Shown: positions 42,457 to 52,923 of the stretch, piece by piece
Layout of the letters: every line of letters starts with the position of its first letter
Numbering within the stretch: position 1 is the first letter of the stretch
Origin: Companilactobacillus mindensis DSM 14500
Lineage (GTDB): Bacteria > Bacillota > Bacilli > Lactobacillales > Lactobacillaceae
Direction: 5' to 3'
DNA: 64,000 bases
NCBI RefSeq assembly: GCF_001434275.1
Contig: NZ_AZEZ01000073.1
Coordinates: 1-64,000, forward strand
Position numbers and translations under genes: made by a program
The notes under the pieces: generated by a model
What the model was told of the DNA's origin: nothing
What the model saw: the letters and a program-made list of their open reading frames with translations, nothing else
Database searches by the model: none

Positions 42457-42825
42457 GTGATTCAACAAGAAAGTCGTCTAAAAGTTGCAGATAATTCTGG
42501 AGCTCGTGAAATTCTAACAATTAAAGTTCTTGGTGGTTCAAACCGTAAGACAGCTAATATCGGTGATATTATCGTAGCTACTGTCAAACAAGCAACACCA
42601 GGTGGCGTTGTTAAAAAGGGTGACGTTGTTAAAGCTGTTATCGTAAGAACTGTATCAGGTGCTCACCGTACAGATGGTTCTTACATCAGATTTGATGAAA
42701 ACGCCGCAGTTATTATTAATGCTGATAAAACACCTAGAGGAACACGTATCTTCGGACCCGTTGCTCGTGAACTACGTGATAACGATTTTATGAAGATCGT
42801 ATCTCTAGCACCAGAAGTGCTATAA
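42457..42825 (+). CDS. rplN: 50S ribosomal protein L14
   Basis: L14 lies at the subunit interface and binds RsfS. The 122 aa begin [19 protein letters not shown], as usual. GTG start with GAGGAGGG. Confidence 0.98.
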   Translation: MIQQESRLKVADNSGAREILTIKVLGGSNRKTANIGDIIVATVKQATPGGVVKKGDVVKAVIVRTVSGAHRTDGSYIRFDENAAVIINADKTPRGTRIFGPVARELRDNDFMKIVSLAPEVL

Positions 42826-42857
42826 AAAGATCAATTAAATTCAGGAGGTGCTGAATA

Positions 42858-43100
42858 GTGTTTGTAAAAACTGGAGACAACGTCAAAATTATCGCTGGCG
42901 ATGCTAAAGGCAAGACAGGTGTAGTTAAAAAAGCTTTCCCTGCTACCAACAAAGTTATCGTTGAAGGCGTAAATGTTGTAAAGAAACACTCTAAGCCAAG
43001 CAACGCTCAACCCCAAGGTGGAATTGTTGACGTTGAAAGACCTATTAGCGCAACTAACGTTAAAGTTGTAAGTAAAACAACTGATAAAGAAGATAAATAA
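42858..43100 (+). CDS. rplX: 50S ribosomal protein L24, short form
   Basis: L24 is an early assembly protein with a KOW fold. The 80 aa cover the KOW core (VKIIAGDAKGKTGVVKKAF) and the HSKPSNAQPQGGI loop. They lack the usual C-terminal 20 or so residues, so the protein is shorter than the common 100-105 aa form; some lactobacilli have such short L24s. GTG start with AGGAGGTG. Confidence 0.95.
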   Translation: MFVKTGDNVKIIAGDAKGKTGVVKKAFPATNKVIVEGVNVVKKHSKPSNAQPQGGIVDVERPISATNVKVVSKTTDKEDK

Positions 43101-43116
43101 GAAAGGAGAAAACTAA

Positions 43117-43659
43117 ATGGTTAACGCATTAAAAGAAAAGTACGTTAGCGAAATCACACCATCAATGATGAAGAAGTTCAACTACTCATCAATCATGGAA
43201 ACACCTAAGATCGACAAGATCGTTCTTAACATGGGTGTTGGTGATGCAATTGCTAACTCAAAGAATCTTGACGAAGCCGTTGAAGAATTAGCTCAAATTT
43301 CTGGTCAAAAGCCATTAATTACAAAAGCTAAGAAATCAATCGCTGGTTTCAGACTTCGTGAAGGTATGTCAATTGGTGCTAAGGTTACACTACGTGGTGA
43401 TCGTATGTACGACTTCCTTGACAAACTAATCAACATTGCTTTACCACGTGTTCGTGACTTCCGTGGTGTATCTACTCGTTCATTCGATGGCCGTGGTAAC
43501 TACACACTTGGTGTTAAAGAACAATTGGTTTTCCCAGAAATTGACTACGATAAGGTTAACAAGATTCGTGGATTGGACATCGTTATTGTTACAACTGCTA
43601 ACACTGATGAAGAATCACGTGAACTATTAACACAAATCGGTATGCCATTCGCTAAATAA
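43117..43659 (+). CDS. rplE: 50S ribosomal protein L5
   Basis: L5 binds 5S rRNA and contacts the P-site tRNA. The 180 aa include the motif [20 protein letters not shown] and end [11 protein letters not shown] start with AAAGGAG. Confidence 0.98.
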   Translation: MVNALKEKYVSEITPSMMKKFNYSSIMETPKIDKIVLNMGVGDAIANSKNLDEAVEELAQISGQKPLITKAKKSIAGFRLREGMSIGAKVTLRGDRMYDFLDKLINIALPRVRDFRGVSTRSFDGRGNYTLGVKEQLVFPEIDYDKVNKIRGLDIVIVTTANTDEESRELLTQIGMPFAK

Positions 43660-43676
43660 ATTAGGAGGTAAATTCA

Positions 43677-43862
43677 TTGGCTAAGAAATCTCAAATCGTA
43701 CGTAATCACAGACCTGCAAAGTTCTCTTCACAAGCATATACTCGTTGCGAACGTTGTGGTCGTCCACACTCAGTCTATCGTAAGTTTAAGCTTTGCCGAC
43801 TTTGCCTTCGTCAATTGGCTCACGAAGGTCAAATCCCTGGTATGAAAAAAGCTAGCTGGTAA
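43677..43862 (+). CDS. rpsZ: 30S ribosomal protein S14, zinc type
   Basis: S14 is an essential 30S head protein. This is the 61-aa zinc-binding form, with CERCGRP and CRLCLRQL giving four cysteines. TTG start with TAGGAGGT. Firmicutes often have a second, zinc-free S14 elsewhere. Confidence 0.97.
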   Translation: MAKKSQIVRNHRPAKFSSQAYTRCERCGRPHSVYRKFKLCRLCLRQLAHEGQIPGMKKASW

Positions 43863-43892
43863 GATTTTTAATATAAAAAGGAGGCAAATTAA

Positions 43893-44291
43893 ATGGTCAT
43901 GACAGATCCTATTGCAGATTACCTAACACGTATTCGTAATGCAAATATGGTTAAACATGAATCTCTAGACATTCCTGCTTCAAACATCAAGAAGAGCATG
44001 ACAGAGATTCTCAAGAATGAAGGATTTATCAAGGATTACGAAGTTATCGAAGATAACAAACAAAACGTAATTCGTGTTTTCTTGAAATATGGAAAAGATC
44101 AACAACGCGTAATCTCAGGCTTGAAACGTATTTCAAGACCAGGTCTACGTAGTTATGTTGATTCAGATAACGTACCAAAGGTTCTTAACGGATTAGGTAT
44201 CGCTATTCTTTCAACTTCAAAAGGTGTTATTACTGACAAAGAAGCCCGCGCTCAACACGTTGGTGGAGAAGTAATCGCTTATATTTGGTAA
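43893..44291 (+). CDS. rpsH: 30S ribosomal protein S8
   Basis: S8 binds the central domain of 16S rRNA and in E. coli represses the spc operon. The 132 aa begin [18 protein letters not shown] and end [12 protein letters not shown] start with AAGGAGG. Confidence 0.98.
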   Translation: MVMTDPIADYLTRIRNANMVKHESLDIPASNIKKSMTEILKNEGFIKDYEVIEDNKQNVIRVFLKYGKDQQRVISGLKRISRPGLRSYVDSDNVPKVLNGLGIAILSTSKGVITDKEARAQHVGGEVIAYIW

Positions 44292-44321
44292 TATTCTTAA
44301 AAAGTAAGGAGGTGCACTAAT

Positions 44322-44852
44322 TTGAGTCGTATCGGTTATAAAGTAATTGAAATACCTGCAGGTGTTGAAGTTACAGAAAAAGACAATAGTATTACTGTTA
44401 AAGGCCCTAAGGGTGAATTAACAAGAGAATTTAGTCCAAAGATCAAGTTGACTGTTGAAGGCAACGAAGCTAAGTTCACACGTGAAAGCGACAATGACAA
44501 AGCTCTTCACGGAACAATGCGTTCAAACCTTAACAACATGATCATTGGTGTAACAGAAGGTTACGAAAAGAAACTTGAACTACGAGGTGTTGGTTACCGT
44601 GCAGCTGTAAAGAACAATGTATTGACACTTTCAGTTGGATACTCACATCCAGTAGTTATGGATACCCCAGAAGGTATCACTCTAGTATCACCTTCAAATA
44701 CTGAAATCACTGTTTCAGGTATCTCAAAGCAAAAGGTTGGTCAATTTGCTGCTGAGATCCGCGATGTACGTAGTCCAGAACCTTATAAGGGTAAAGGTAT
44801 TCGTTATGTTGGCGAATATGTACGTCGTAAGGAAGGTAAGACTGGTAAGTAA
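44322..44852 (+). CDS. rplF: 50S ribosomal protein L6
   Basis: L6 lies near the factor-binding site. The 176 aa have the tandem L6 domains and end with [24 protein letters not shown], as usual. TTG start with AAGGAGGTG. Confidence 0.98.
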   Translation: MSRIGYKVIEIPAGVEVTEKDNSITVKGPKGELTREFSPKIKLTVEGNEAKFTRESDNDKALHGTMRSNLNNMIIGVTEGYEKKLELRGVGYRAAVKNNVLTLSVGYSHPVVMDTPEGITLVSPSNTEITVSGISKQKVGQFAAEIRDVRSPEPYKGKGIRYVGEYVRRKEGKTGK

Positions 44853-44877
44853 TAAATAAAACCATGAGGTGAAAATT

Positions 44878-45234
44878 GTGATAACAAAACCAGATAAAAA
44901 CAAAGCACGTCAAAGACGTCAAAAACGTATTCGTGCCAAAATCTCTGGTACTGCTGAGCGCCCACGCTTAAATGTATTCCGTTCTAACAAAAACATTTAC
45001 GCTCAAGTAATTGATGACGTAAAGGGTGTAACGCTCGCAAGTGCCTCAACTCTTGATAAAGAAATTAAAGACGGTTCAAAAGTTGAACAAGCTGAAGCTG
45101 TTGGTGCATTAGTTGCACAAAGAGCTCAAGAAGCTAAAATTAGCAACGTAATCTTTGATCGTGGTGGTTACTTATATCACGGACGTGTTCAAAGTCTTGC
45201 TGAAGCTGCTCGTGAAAATGGGCTAAAATTCTAG
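44878..45234 (+). CDS. rplR: 50S ribosomal protein L18
   Basis: L18 binds 5S rRNA. From GTG 44878 it is 118 aa and begins [19 protein letters not shown], the family start. GAGGTG at 44866-44871 is the ribosome site, so an in-frame GTG at 44869, inside that site, is rejected. Confidence 0.96.
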   Translation: MITKPDKNKARQRRQKRIRAKISGTAERPRLNVFRSNKNIYAQVIDDVKGVTLASASTLDKEIKDGSKVEQAEAVGALVAQRAQEAKISNVIFDRGGYLYHGRVQSLAEAARENGLKF

Positions 45235-45252
45235 AAGGAGGAAACCAAATTT

Positions 45253-45753
45253 ATGACATATATCGATCCATCTCAATTAGAATTAGAAGATCGCGTTGTC
45301 TCAATCAACCGTGTTACTAAGGTTGTTAAAGGTGGACGTCGTCTACGTTTTGCAGCTATCGTAATCGTTGGTGACAAGAATGGTCACGTAGGTTTCGGTA
45401 CTGGTAAAGCTCAAGAAGTTCCTGAAGCTATTCGTAAAGCTGTTGAAGATGCTAAAAAGAATCTTATCGAAGTTCCTATGGTTGGTTCAACAATTCCTCA
45501 TGAAGTTATCGGTAACTTTGGTGCTGGTAAGATCATGTTGAAGCCTGCTGAAGAAGGTTCAGGTATCGCCGCTGGTGGTGCTGTTCGTGCCGTTATCGAA
45601 TTATCTGGTGTTGGTGATGTTACAAGTAAATCACTTGGTAGAAATACACCGATCAACGTAATTCGTGCAACTATCGATGGACTAAAACAACTAAAGACAG
45701 CTGAAAGTGTTTCTGCTATGCGTGGAATCTCAGCCCAAGAATTGCTTAACTAG
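45253..45753 (+). CDS. rpsE: 30S ribosomal protein S5
   Basis: S5 helps decoding accuracy and mRNA unwinding. The 166 aa have the dsRBD-like N-domain with [18 protein letters not shown] and the spectinomycin loop region. ATG start with AAGGAGG. Confidence 0.98.
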   Translation: MTYIDPSQLELEDRVVSINRVTKVVKGGRRLRFAAIVIVGDKNGHVGFGTGKAQEVPEAIRKAVEDAKKNLIEVPMVGSTIPHEVIGNFGAGKIMLKPAEEGSGIAAGGAVRAVIELSGVGDVTSKSLGRNTPINVIRATIDGLKQLKTAESVSAMRGISAQELLN

Positions 45754-45770
45754 GAGAAAGGTGTGTAATT

Positions 45771-45956
45771 ATGGCTAAACTTAAAATTACTCTAACTAGA
45801 AGTGCAGCTCACCGCCTTCCTGCTCAACGTAAAGTTGTCAAGGAATTAGGACTTGGAAGAGTTTCAAGTTCTGTTGTTAAGCCGGACGATCCAGCTATCC
45901 GTGGTGCTGTTAGAAAAATCGCTCACTTAGTTAGTGTTGAAGAAGTTAAAGATTAA
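45771..45956 (+). CDS. rpmD: 50S ribosomal protein L30
   Basis: L30 is a small 50S protein. The 61 aa start [15 protein letters not shown] and end with VSVEEVKD, typical of the Firmicute form. ATG start with GGAGAAAGGTG. Confidence 0.96.
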   Translation: MAKLKITLTRSAAHRLPAQRKVVKELGLGRVSSSVVKPDDPAIRGAVRKIAHLVSVEEVKD

Positions 45957-45986
45957 TAAATTCATAAAAGATTAGGAGGTGCAATA

Positions 45987-46427
45987 ATGGAACTAAACGA
46001 ACTTAAGCCAAGTGCAGGCTCAAGACACTCAAGAAAGCGTCTAGGTCGTGGTACTTCAAGTGGTACAGGTAAAACTGCTGGTCGTGGTCAAAAAGGTCAA
46101 TTGGCTAGATCAGGTGGTAAGACACGTATCGGTTTTGAAGGTGGACAAATGCCTTTGTTCCGTCGTATGCCAAAACGTGGATTCAATAACATCAACCGCA
46201 AGGAATATGCTATTGTTAACCTAAGTGATTTAAGTAAGTTCAATGACGGTGCTGAAGTTAATGTTGAAACATTAAAGGCAGCAGGTGTTATTAAGAAAGA
46301 ATATAATGGTGTTAAGTTGCTTGCTAACGGTGAAGTTAGTGCTAAGTTAACTGTTAAAGTTGCTAAGAGCTCAGCCGCAGCAACTAAGGCAATCGAAGCC
46401 GCTGGTGGAACTGTAGAGGTGATCTAA
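45987..46427 (+). CDS. rplO: 50S ribosomal protein L15
   Basis: L15 is a late 50S assembly protein. The 146 aa begin [18 protein letters not shown] and have the glycine-rich [17 protein letters not shown] loop. ATG start with AGGAGGTG. Its stop shares one base with the secY start. Confidence 0.97.
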   Translation: MELNELKPSAGSRHSRKRLGRGTSSGTGKTAGRGQKGQLARSGGKTRIGFEGGQMPLFRRMPKRGFNNINRKEYAIVNLSDLSKFNDGAEVNVETLKAAGVIKKEYNGVKLLANGEVSAKLTVKVAKSSAAATKAIEAAGGTVEVI

Positions 46428-47722
46428 TGCTTGGAACTATCAGAGATGCTCTAAAGGTAAAGGAAATCCGTAAAAAGATTCTATTTACCTTGATGTTACT
46501 TGTTATATATCGTTTGGGTTCACAAATTACCGTTCCTGGTGTTAACGCAGCAGCTATGGATAAAGTCGGTTCAACAGGGTTGGTTCCTTTATTGGATACT
46601 GTTACCGGTGGTGGCCTATCGAACTACTCTATTTTCTCAATGGGTGTTTCACCATTCATTACGGCCCAAATTGTTGTTCAACTTTTACAAATGGACATTG
46701 TTCCTAAATTTGTAGAGTGGAGTAAACAAGGTGAAGTTGGTCGTAGAAAGTTAAATCAAGTAACGAGATATTTGACGATTGTTTTGGGTTTTGTTCAGTC
46801 AATCGGTATTACTGCCGGTTTTAACCAATTAAGTGGTTTGGGATTAGTTAAATCTCCTAATATGAGAGCTTTCATTACTATTGGTATCATCTTAACTGGT
46901 GGTACTATGCTTCTTACTTGGATTGGTGAGCAGATTACCGATAAAGGTTTAGGTAATGGAGTTTCAGTAATTATCTTCGCAGGTATTATTGCTAGACTTC
47001 CTAGTGGAATTCAACAAATTTACCGTGATTATATTACAAATGCTAGTTCAGCAGATCTTGCTAAGAATATCGCATTCATCGTCGGTCTTGTGATCGTAAT
47101 CTTGATTGTTGTGCAATTTGTTACATATGTTCAACAAGCAAGTAGAAGAATTCCTATTCAATATACAAGACGTGCTGCTGGTAGTGGTAGTGAAAGTTTT
47201 CTACCATTGAAGGTTAACGTTGCTGGTGTTATTCCTGTTATCTTCGCTAGTTCATTTATTGTTACGCCTCAAACAATTTTGATGGCATTCCAAGCAAATC
47301 ACAGTGGAGATCAATGGTATCAAGTATTAACGGAAATATTCAGTATGCAGACTACAACAGGTTCGATAATTTATACATTGTTGATTGTATTATTTACATT
47401 CTTCTATGCATTTGTTCAAGTAAATCCTGAAAAGCTTGCAGAAAACCTACAAAAACAAGGGGCTTATATCCCTGGTGTTTGGCCTGGTAATGAAACAATC
47501 AAGTTCATGTCAGGTGTATTAATGAGACTATCAACTGTCGGAGCTGCGTTCCTAGGTTTAGTTTCATTACTTCCATTATTAGCAGCCAACTTGTTCAACT
47601 TACCTCAATCCATCGGATTAGGTGGTACAAGTTTGTTGATCATCGTTGGTGTTGCTTTGGAAATGGATCGTCAATTACGTGGTCTTTTGATGAAGCGTGA
47701 ATACGTCGGGTTTATTAGATAA
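46427..47722 (+). CDS. secY: Preprotein translocase subunit SecY
   Basis: SecY is the membrane channel for protein export. The 431 aa have ten membrane helices and the conserved [17 protein letters not shown] and GIGIxxGG-like segments; the cytoplasmic loop with [13 protein letters not shown] binds SecA and ribosomes. ATG start overlaps the rplO stop (TAATG). Confidence 0.97.
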   Translation: MLGTIRDALKVKEIRKKILFTLMLLVIYRLGSQITVPGVNAAAMDKVGSTGLVPLLDTVTGGGLSNYSIFSMGVSPFITAQIVVQLLQMDIVPKFVEWSKQGEVGRRKLNQVTRYLTIVLGFVQSIGITAGFNQLSGLGLVKSPNMRAFITIGIILTGGTMLLTWIGEQITDKGLGNGVSVIIFAGIIARLPSGIQQIYRDYITNASSADLAKNIAFIVGLVIVILIVVQFVTYVQQASRRIPIQYTRRAAGSGSESFLPLKVNVAGVIPVIFASSFIVTPQTILMAFQANHSGDQWYQVLTEIFSMQTTTGSIIYTLLIVLFTFFYAFVQVNPEKLAENLQKQGAYIPGVWPGNETIKFMSGVLMRLSTVGAAFLGLVSLLPLLAANLFNLPQSIGLGGTSLLIIVGVALEMDRQLRGLLMKREYVGFIR

Positions 47723-47744
47723 GATAATTGGAGATGTTTTGACA

Positions 47745-48398
47745 ATGAATATTGTATTGATGGGATTGCCTGGTGCTGGTAAAGGTACTCAAGCTGAAAA
47801 GATTGTTGAAGATTTTAAAGTTGTTCATATTTCAACTGGTGACATGTTCAGAGCTGCTATGGCTAACAAGACAGAAGTTGGTCTAAAGGCTAAAGGGTTC
47901 ATCGACAAAGGTGAACTTGTTCCGGATGATGTTACCGAAGCTATCGTTGAAGAACGTTTAGCTGAAGCTGATGTTCAAAAAGATGGATATATGTTAGATG
48001 GATTTCCGAGAACTCTTGAACAGGCTAACGCTTTACAGACAATTGCAATGAATGTAAACAAACCTATAGATGCTGTCATCTATATCGATGTAAAGCCTGA
48101 AACATTAGTTGATCGTTTATCTGGAAGATATATTTGTTCTAAGTGTGGAGCAACTTATCATAAAATTTACAATCCTACTAAGGTTGAAGGAACTTGTGAC
48201 GTCTGTGGCGGACATGAATTCTTCCAACGTGAGGACGATAAACCAGAAACTGTAAAGAATAGATTAAAAGTTAATATTGAAATGAATACACCATTAATTG
48301 ATTTTTACGATAAGTTGAACTTGTTGTACAAGATCAATGGTGAACAAGAAATAGATGAAGTTTATAACGAAGTAAAGAAAGTTTTACAAAACTTGTAA
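47745..48398 (+). CDS. adk: Adenylate kinase
   Basis: Adk balances ATP, ADP and AMP. From ATG 47745 it is 217 aa. The P-loop [10 protein letters not shown] is at 7-16, and the LID has four zinc cysteines (CSKCGATYH and CDVCGG), as in other Gram-positives. An in-frame start at 47697 lies within secY and lacks a site, while GGAG precedes the chosen ATG. No terminator follows. Confidence 0.97.
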   Translation: MNIVLMGLPGAGKGTQAEKIVEDFKVVHISTGDMFRAAMANKTEVGLKAKGFIDKGELVPDDVTEAIVEERLAEADVQKDGYMLDGFPRTLEQANALQTIAMNVNKPIDAVIYIDVKPETLVDRLSGRYICSKCGATYHKIYNPTKVEGTCDVCGGHEFFQREDDKPETVKNRLKVNIEMNTPLIDFYDKLNLLYKINGEQEIDEVYNEVKKVLQNL

Positions 48399-48416
48399 AA
48401 CTTTTTGCTTTGAATG

Positions 48417-48445
48417 TTTACATGTACGGAAAATTATTGTATAAT
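48417..48445 (+). promoter_or_regulatory. Internal promoter before infA
   Basis: TTTACA (48417-48422) and TATAAT (48440-48445) are 17 bp apart. This strong promoter would let infA-rpmJ-rpsM-rpsK-rpoA-rplQ be transcribed apart from the upstream cluster. Confidence 0.85.
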
Positions 48446-48493
48446 TCGCCAGTATATGCAGAATAATTTCATCCCGTATGGAGGTTAATATCT

Positions 48494-48712
48494 TTGGCAA
48501 AAGAAGATGTCATTGAAGTAGAAGGTACAATTTCAGAAACATTGCCTAATGCAATGTTTAAGGTAAAGCTTGAAAATGGTGCTACAGTTCTAGCCCATGT
48601 GTCAGGTAAAATCCGCATGCACTACATCAGAATTTTACCCGGTGACAAGGTTACCGTGGAATTATCCCCTTATGATTTAACCAAGGGAAGAATTACATAT
48701 AGATATAGATAA
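48494..48712 (+). CDS. infA: Translation initiation factor IF-1
   Basis: IF-1 is an OB-fold protein that blocks the A-site during initiation. The 72 aa begin [11 protein letters not shown] and end KGRITYRYR, the exact family ends. TTG start with TGGAGGT. Confidence 0.98.
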   Translation: MAKEDVIEVEGTISETLPNAMFKVKLENGATVLAHVSGKIRMHYIRILPGDKVTVELSPYDLTKGRITYRYR

Positions 48713-48744
48713 TAAGTTTTTTAATGGAATGGAGGTTCCACAAT

Positions 48745-48861
48745 ATGAAAGTAAGACCATCCGTTAAACCTATGTGCGAACACTGTAAGGTAATTAAGAG
48801 ACGCGGTCGCGTCATGGTTATTTGCTCTGCAGATCCAAAGCACAAACAAAGACAAGGATAA
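48745..48861 (+). CDS. rpmJ: 50S ribosomal protein L36
   Basis: This 38-aa zinc-type L36 begins [11 protein letters not shown] and has the zinc ligands C, C, C and H ([13 protein letters not shown]). ATG start with TGGAGGT 9 bp upstream. It lies between infA and rpsM, its normal place. Confidence 0.97.
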   Translation: MKVRPSVKPMCEHCKVIKRRGRVMVICSADPKHKQRQG

Positions 48862-48883
48862 TTTAATAGGAGGTGCATAGTTA

Positions 48884-49249
48884 ATGGCTCGTATAGCAGG
48901 TGTAGATTTACCTCGTGATAAGAGAATCGTTATCGCCCTAACATACATTTTTGGTATCGGCGAAACAACAGCTCAAAAAGTACTTAAAGATGCTGGCGTA
49001 TCAGAAGACATTCGTACAAGAGACTTAACTCCTGAACAAGAAGAAAAAATTCGTGCAGAAGTTGATAAGGTTCGTGTCGAAGGTGACTTACGTCGTGAAG
49101 TAAGTATGAACATCAAGAGATTACAAGAAATTGGCTCATATCGTGGTATGAGACATCGTCGTGGTTTGCCAGTTCGTGGACAAAACACAAAGAACAACGC
49201 AAGAACTCGCAAGGGTAAGAAAACTACTATTGCAGGTAAGAAGAAGTAA
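48884..49249 (+). CDS. rpsM: 30S ribosomal protein S13
   Basis: S13 forms bridges to the 50S subunit. The 121 aa start [19 protein letters not shown] and end in the basic tail [14 protein letters not shown] start with AGGAGGTG. Confidence 0.98.
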   Translation: MARIAGVDLPRDKRIVIALTYIFGIGETTAQKVLKDAGVSEDIRTRDLTPEQEEKIRAEVDKVRVEGDLRREVSMNIKRLQEIGSYRGMRHRRGLPVRGQNTKNNARTRKGKKTTIAGKKK

Positions 49250-49272
49250 TAGATTAAGATAGGAGGTTAATC

Positions 49273-49659
49273 ATGGCACAAACAAAAGGTCGTAAGCGCC
49301 GTACTAAGAAGCATATTGAAGCTGGTGTTGCACATATCCACTCAACTTTCAATAACACACTAGTTATGATCACTGATGTTAACGGTAATGCCGTTTCATG
49401 GTCATCAGCTGGTGCACTTGGATTCAAGGGTAGTCGTAAATCAACACCATTTGCTGCACAAATGGCTGGTGAAGCTGCTGCTAAGGAATCAATGGAACAC
49501 GGTATGAAATCTGTTGAAGTAGCTGTTAAGGGTCCTGGTTCAGGTCGTGAAGCTGCAATCCGTTCACTACAAGCTACTGGATTGGAAATCACTGCTATTC
49601 GTGATGTTACACCAGTTCCACATAATGGTTCTCGTCCTCCAAAGCGTCGTCGTGTATAG
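49273..49659 (+). CDS. rpsK: 30S ribosomal protein S11
   Basis: S11 lies on the 30S platform at the mRNA exit. The 128 aa include [16 protein letters not shown] and end with [16 protein letters not shown] start with AGGAGGT. Confidence 0.98.
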   Translation: MAQTKGRKRRTKKHIEAGVAHIHSTFNNTLVMITDVNGNAVSWSSAGALGFKGSRKSTPFAAQMAGEAAAKESMEHGMKSVEVAVKGPGSGREAAIRSLQATGLEITAIRDVTPVPHNGSRPPKRRRV

Positions 49660-49722
49660 AATGGTTGTATACCCATATGAACTACGCTACACACATTTCG
49701 TTTTGAAAGGGGAACTAACCGA

Positions 49723-50661
49723 ATGATCGAATTTGAAAAGCCAGCTATTACTTCTGTTGAAGAAAATAGCAGTTATGGCAAGTATATTATCGAACCGCTT
49801 GAAAGAGGTTATGGTACAACTTTAGGTAATTCATTACGTAGAGTTTTATTAGCATCATTACCTGGTACTGCGGTATCTGATATTCAAATAGATGGTGTAT
49901 TGCATGAATTCTCAGCCATTGATGGCGTAATTGAAGACGTTACACAAATTGTGCTTAACGTTAAGAAGTTAAAGCTTAAATCATATGCTGAAGACAGTTT
50001 AAAAGCCGAGATCGATGTTGTTGGTCCTGCTACTGTTACAGCTAAAGATATCAAAGCTGATGATGATCTAGAAGTCCTCGATCCAGAACAATTTATTTGT
50101 ACTGTTGCTGAGGGTGGACATTTCCACATGCAAATGACAATTAAAAATGGTCGTGGATATACTCCTGCAGAACAAAATAAGACGGACGAAACACCAATTG
50201 GTGTTCTTCCAGTTGACTCTATTTTTACACCTGTAGAAAAGGTTAACTATCAAGTTGAAAACACTCGTGTGGGTAAGAGAAACGACTTCGACAAATTAAC
50301 AATCGATATCTGGACAAATGGTTCAATTGGACCACGCGAAGCTATTAGTTTGTCAGCTAAGATCCTTACAGAACACTTAAACAGTTTTGTAAACCTTACT
50401 GAAGAAGCTAAGAGTGCCGACATGATGATCGAAAAAGAGGAAACTCAAAAAGAGAAGAAGCTTGAAATGACTATTGAAGAACTAGACTTGTCTGTTCGTT
50501 CATATAATTGTTTGAAGCGTGCCGGTATCAATACTGTGCAAGAGCTTACTGAAAAATCCGAAGCAGATATGATGCGTGTTCGTAATCTCGGACGCAAGTC
50601 ACTTGTTGAGGTTAAAGAAAAGCTTGCTGATCTTGGATTATCATTGAAGCAAGAAGACTAA
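49723..50661 (+). CDS. rpoA: RNA polymerase subunit alpha
   Basis: RpoA dimerises to nucleate RNA polymerase. The 312 aa have the N-terminal domain ([19 protein letters not shown]) and the C-terminal domain with the helix-hairpin-helix ([19 protein letters not shown]) that binds UP elements and activators. ATG start with AAAGGGGA. Confidence 0.98.
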   Translation: MIEFEKPAITSVEENSSYGKYIIEPLERGYGTTLGNSLRRVLLASLPGTAVSDIQIDGVLHEFSAIDGVIEDVTQIVLNVKKLKLKSYAEDSLKAEIDVVGPATVTAKDIKADDDLEVLDPEQFICTVAEGGHFHMQMTIKNGRGYTPAEQNKTDETPIGVLPVDSIFTPVEKVNYQVENTRVGKRNDFDKLTIDIWTNGSIGPREAISLSAKILTEHLNSFVNLTEEAKSADMMIEKEETQKEKKLEMTIEELDLSVRSYNCLKRAGINTVQELTEKSEADMMRVRNLGRKSLVEVKEKLADLGLSLKQED

Positions 50662-50691
50662 TAATATCAAATTCAAACAGGAGGTATAGAC

Positions 50692-51072
50692 ATGGGCTAC
50701 CGTAAACTAGGACGTAACAGTTCTCAAAGAAAAGCAATGTTACGCGATTTAACTACTGATTTACTCATTAATGAACATATTGTAACAACTGAAACTCGCG
50801 CTAAAGAGATCAGTCGTACAACTGAAAAGATGATAACCTTAGGTAAACGCGGTGATTTACATGCTCGTCGTCAAGCTGCTGCTTATGTTAGAAACGAAGT
50901 TGCTAACATTACAGAAGATGATGATGCAGTTATTGTTCAATCAGCTCTTCAAAAATTATTCAGTGACATCGCACCTCGTTACAAAGAACGTAATGGTGGA
51001 TACACACGTATTTTGAAGACAACTCCACGCCGTGGAGATGCTGCACCAATGGTTATTATTGAATTAGTTTAA
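50692..51072 (+). CDS. rplQ: 50S ribosomal protein L17
   Basis: L17 lies near the tunnel exit. The 126 aa start [23 protein letters not shown] start with AGGAGGT. It closes the S10-spc-alpha cluster. Confidence 0.98.
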   Translation: MGYRKLGRNSSQRKAMLRDLTTDLLINEHIVTTETRAKEISRTTEKMITLGKRGDLHARRQAAAYVRNEVANITEDDDAVIVQSALQKLFSDIAPRYKERNGGYTRILKTTPRRGDAAPMVIIELV

Positions 51073-51105
51073 TAATAATTGTTTATTAATATTTAAAAAA
51101 TCAGT

Positions 51106-51210
51106 CATTCTGATGAATTAGTGAGTGTTAAGATGATGGTTATTTTCAACCAAGTCTATCTCTGAGATCCTCTTAAAAAGGGACACTAATTTGTCGAATG
51201 ATTTTTTTTT
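51106..51210 (+). ncRNA. Large multi-arm structured RNA ending in T-run, between rplQ and ecfA1
   Basis: A 17-bp outer stem with one bulge pairs 51106-51123 with 51184-51200 and is followed at once by A plus nine Ts. Inside are a second stem TTAAGA/TCTTAA (51128-51133, 51171-51176) and a small hairpin GGTT/AACC (51138-51141, 51148-51151). It is long and branched for a simple terminator. It could be the rplQ terminator or a cis-regulatory leader of the ECF operon. No known riboswitch class was recognised. Confidence 0.5.
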
Positions 51211-51219
51211 GCTCAAATT

Positions 51220-51228
51220 TGTTATTAT
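51220..51228 (+). promoter_or_regulatory. Extended -10 promoter for ecf operon
   Basis: TGTTATTAT (51220-51228) is an extended -10 directly after the T-run and 32 bp before ecfA1. No -35 is seen at standard spacing. Confidence 0.45.
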
Positions 51229-51259
51229 ATACGTAACACAATTTTGAGGGAGATAACTT

Positions 51260-52093
51260 TTGGAAAAAATCATTTCAATTGAAAACTTGAATTACACTTA
51301 TCCCGAATCGAAAAAGCCAGCCATCAAAGATTTGTCGCTCGATATTTATAAAAATGAGTGGCTGTCGATCGTTGGTAAAAATGGTAGTGGAAAATCTACT
51401 TTGACAAAACTAATTGATGGTTTGATAGAGGCAAGTTCTGGTACCATTACTATTGCAGGACAAGTTATCAATGAAGAGAATATTTGGGACGCCCGGAAGA
51501 GAATCGGTATCATCTTTCAAAACCCTGATCACCAATTCGTCGGTGCAACAGTTGAAGACGATGTGGCCTTTGGCTTAGAGAATCAAGGTATGCCTAGAGA
51601 AGATATGATCAAGGAAGTCGACCGTGCTTTGGCATTGGTAAAGATGTCCGATTTTAAAACGCGTGACCCCCAGTCTCTTTCCGGTGGGCAGAAACAACGG
51701 GTAGCTATCGCTGGAGTTTTGGCAACGAAGCCACAGATCATTATCATGGATGAATCGACAAGTATGCTTGATCCCGATGGACGCAAGACTGTTTTGGATC
51801 TAGTTCAGCAATTACGAAAACAACAGGATCTGACGATCATTTCGATCACTCACGACATTGAAGAGACGGAATTGTCCCAGAGAATCGTTGTTTTGAATGA
51901 TGGGCAAATCGTTAAAGATGGTAAACCAGTGGACATTTATGATTTAGGGTCTAATTTGCGCAAATATGGCCTTGAGGAACCTTTTTCAAGTAAATTAATG
52001 TCAATTATAAGGGTGACTGAAAAATTGCCTGAGGGCTATTTAAGTGAAGAGGAGTTGAAGCAGCAACTATGGAAATTACATTCGAACATGTGA
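51260..52093 (+). CDS. ecfA1: ECF transporter ATPase EcfA1
   Basis: EcfA1 is one of two ABC ATPases of the shared energy-coupling module that powers many vitamin S-components. The 277 aa include Walker A GKNGSGKST (about 38-46), signature LSGGQKQR, and Walker B IIIMDES, where the usual DEPT is DEST, as is common in EcfA1. TTG start with GAGGGAG. It overlaps ecfA2 by 25 bp. Confidence 0.95.
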   Translation: MEKIISIENLNYTYPESKKPAIKDLSLDIYKNEWLSIVGKNGSGKSTLTKLIDGLIEASSGTITIAGQVINEENIWDARKRIGIIFQNPDHQFVGATVEDDVAFGLENQGMPREDMIKEVDRALALVKMSDFKTRDPQSLSGGQKQRVAIAGVLATKPQIIIMDESTSMLDPDGRKTVLDLVQQLRKQQDLTIISITHDIEETELSQRIVVLNDGQIVKDGKPVDIYDLGSNLRKYGLEEPFSSKLMSIIRVTEKLPEGYLSEEELKQQLWKLHSNM

Positions 52094-52923
52094 CACACTC
52101 TTACGAAGCTAATAGTCCGACTGCTAGTCTCGGTTTAGATGATGTTTCCTTGACGATCAAGGACAAATTATTTACGGCCATTGTCGGGCAGACGGGGAGT
52201 GGTAAGTCAACGTTAGTTAGACACATCAACGCCCTGTTGAAACCGACATCAGGTAAAGTTATTGTCGGCAAGCGAGTGATCACTTCTGAAACTAATAACA
52301 AGAATCTCAAACCCTTGCGTAAACAAGTCGGCATGGTCTTTCAATTTCCCGAAAGTCAGTTGTTTGAGGATACAGTTGAAAAAGATATCATGTTTGGTCC
52401 GATGAACTTTGGTGCCACTGAAGAGGAAGCTAGAAAGGCTGCCCATACAATGATCAAATTAGTTGGATTAGATGAATCACTATTGTCAAAATCGCCATTT
52501 GATCTTTCTGGTGGTCAGATGCGGCGAGTAGCGATTGCTGGAGTTTTGGCTAGTGACCCGGAGACGGTGATTTTGGATGAACCGACAGCAGGGCTTGATC
52601 CAGTTGGACGTTTGGAGATCATGAATTTATTTAAGGACCTTCAAGAAAAAGGCAAGACGATTATTTTGATCACGCACAATATGGATGACGTCGCAGACTA
52701 TGCAGATGAGATGGCAGTTATCCACAGTGGAAAACTAATTGCTCAAGGACCACCTAAAGAAGTTTTCAACAACCAAGAACTTTTACAAGATGACGTATTA
52801 ACTTTGCCACACAGTGCATCTTTTGCCAAAGAGTTGCAACAAAAAGGTTTTCACTTTGATAAACTACCGATTACGATCAACGAGTTAGGAACTGAAATTA
52901 AACAACAGTTAAATGGTGATTAA
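52069..52923 (+). CDS. ecfA2: ECF transporter ATPase EcfA2
   Basis: This is the second ATPase of the ECF module. The 284 aa have Walker A GQTGSGKST, signature LSGGQMRR and Walker B VILDEPT. ATG start lies inside the ecfA1 end, with GAGGAG ahead of it, so the two are probably translated together. Its stop codon directly abuts the ecfT start. Confidence 0.95.
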   Translation: MEITFEHVTHSYEANSPTASLGLDDVSLTIKDKLFTAIVGQTGSGKSTLVRHINALLKPTSGKVIVGKRVITSETNNKNLKPLRKQVGMVFQFPESQLFEDTVEKDIMFGPMNFGATEEEARKAAHTMIKLVGLDESLLSKSPFDLSGGQMRRVAIAGVLASDPETVILDEPTAGLDPVGRLEIMNLFKDLQEKGKTIILITHNMDDVADYADEMAVIHSGKLIAQGPPKEVFNNQELLQDDVLTLPHSASFAKELQQKGFHFDKLPITINELGTEIKQQLNGD

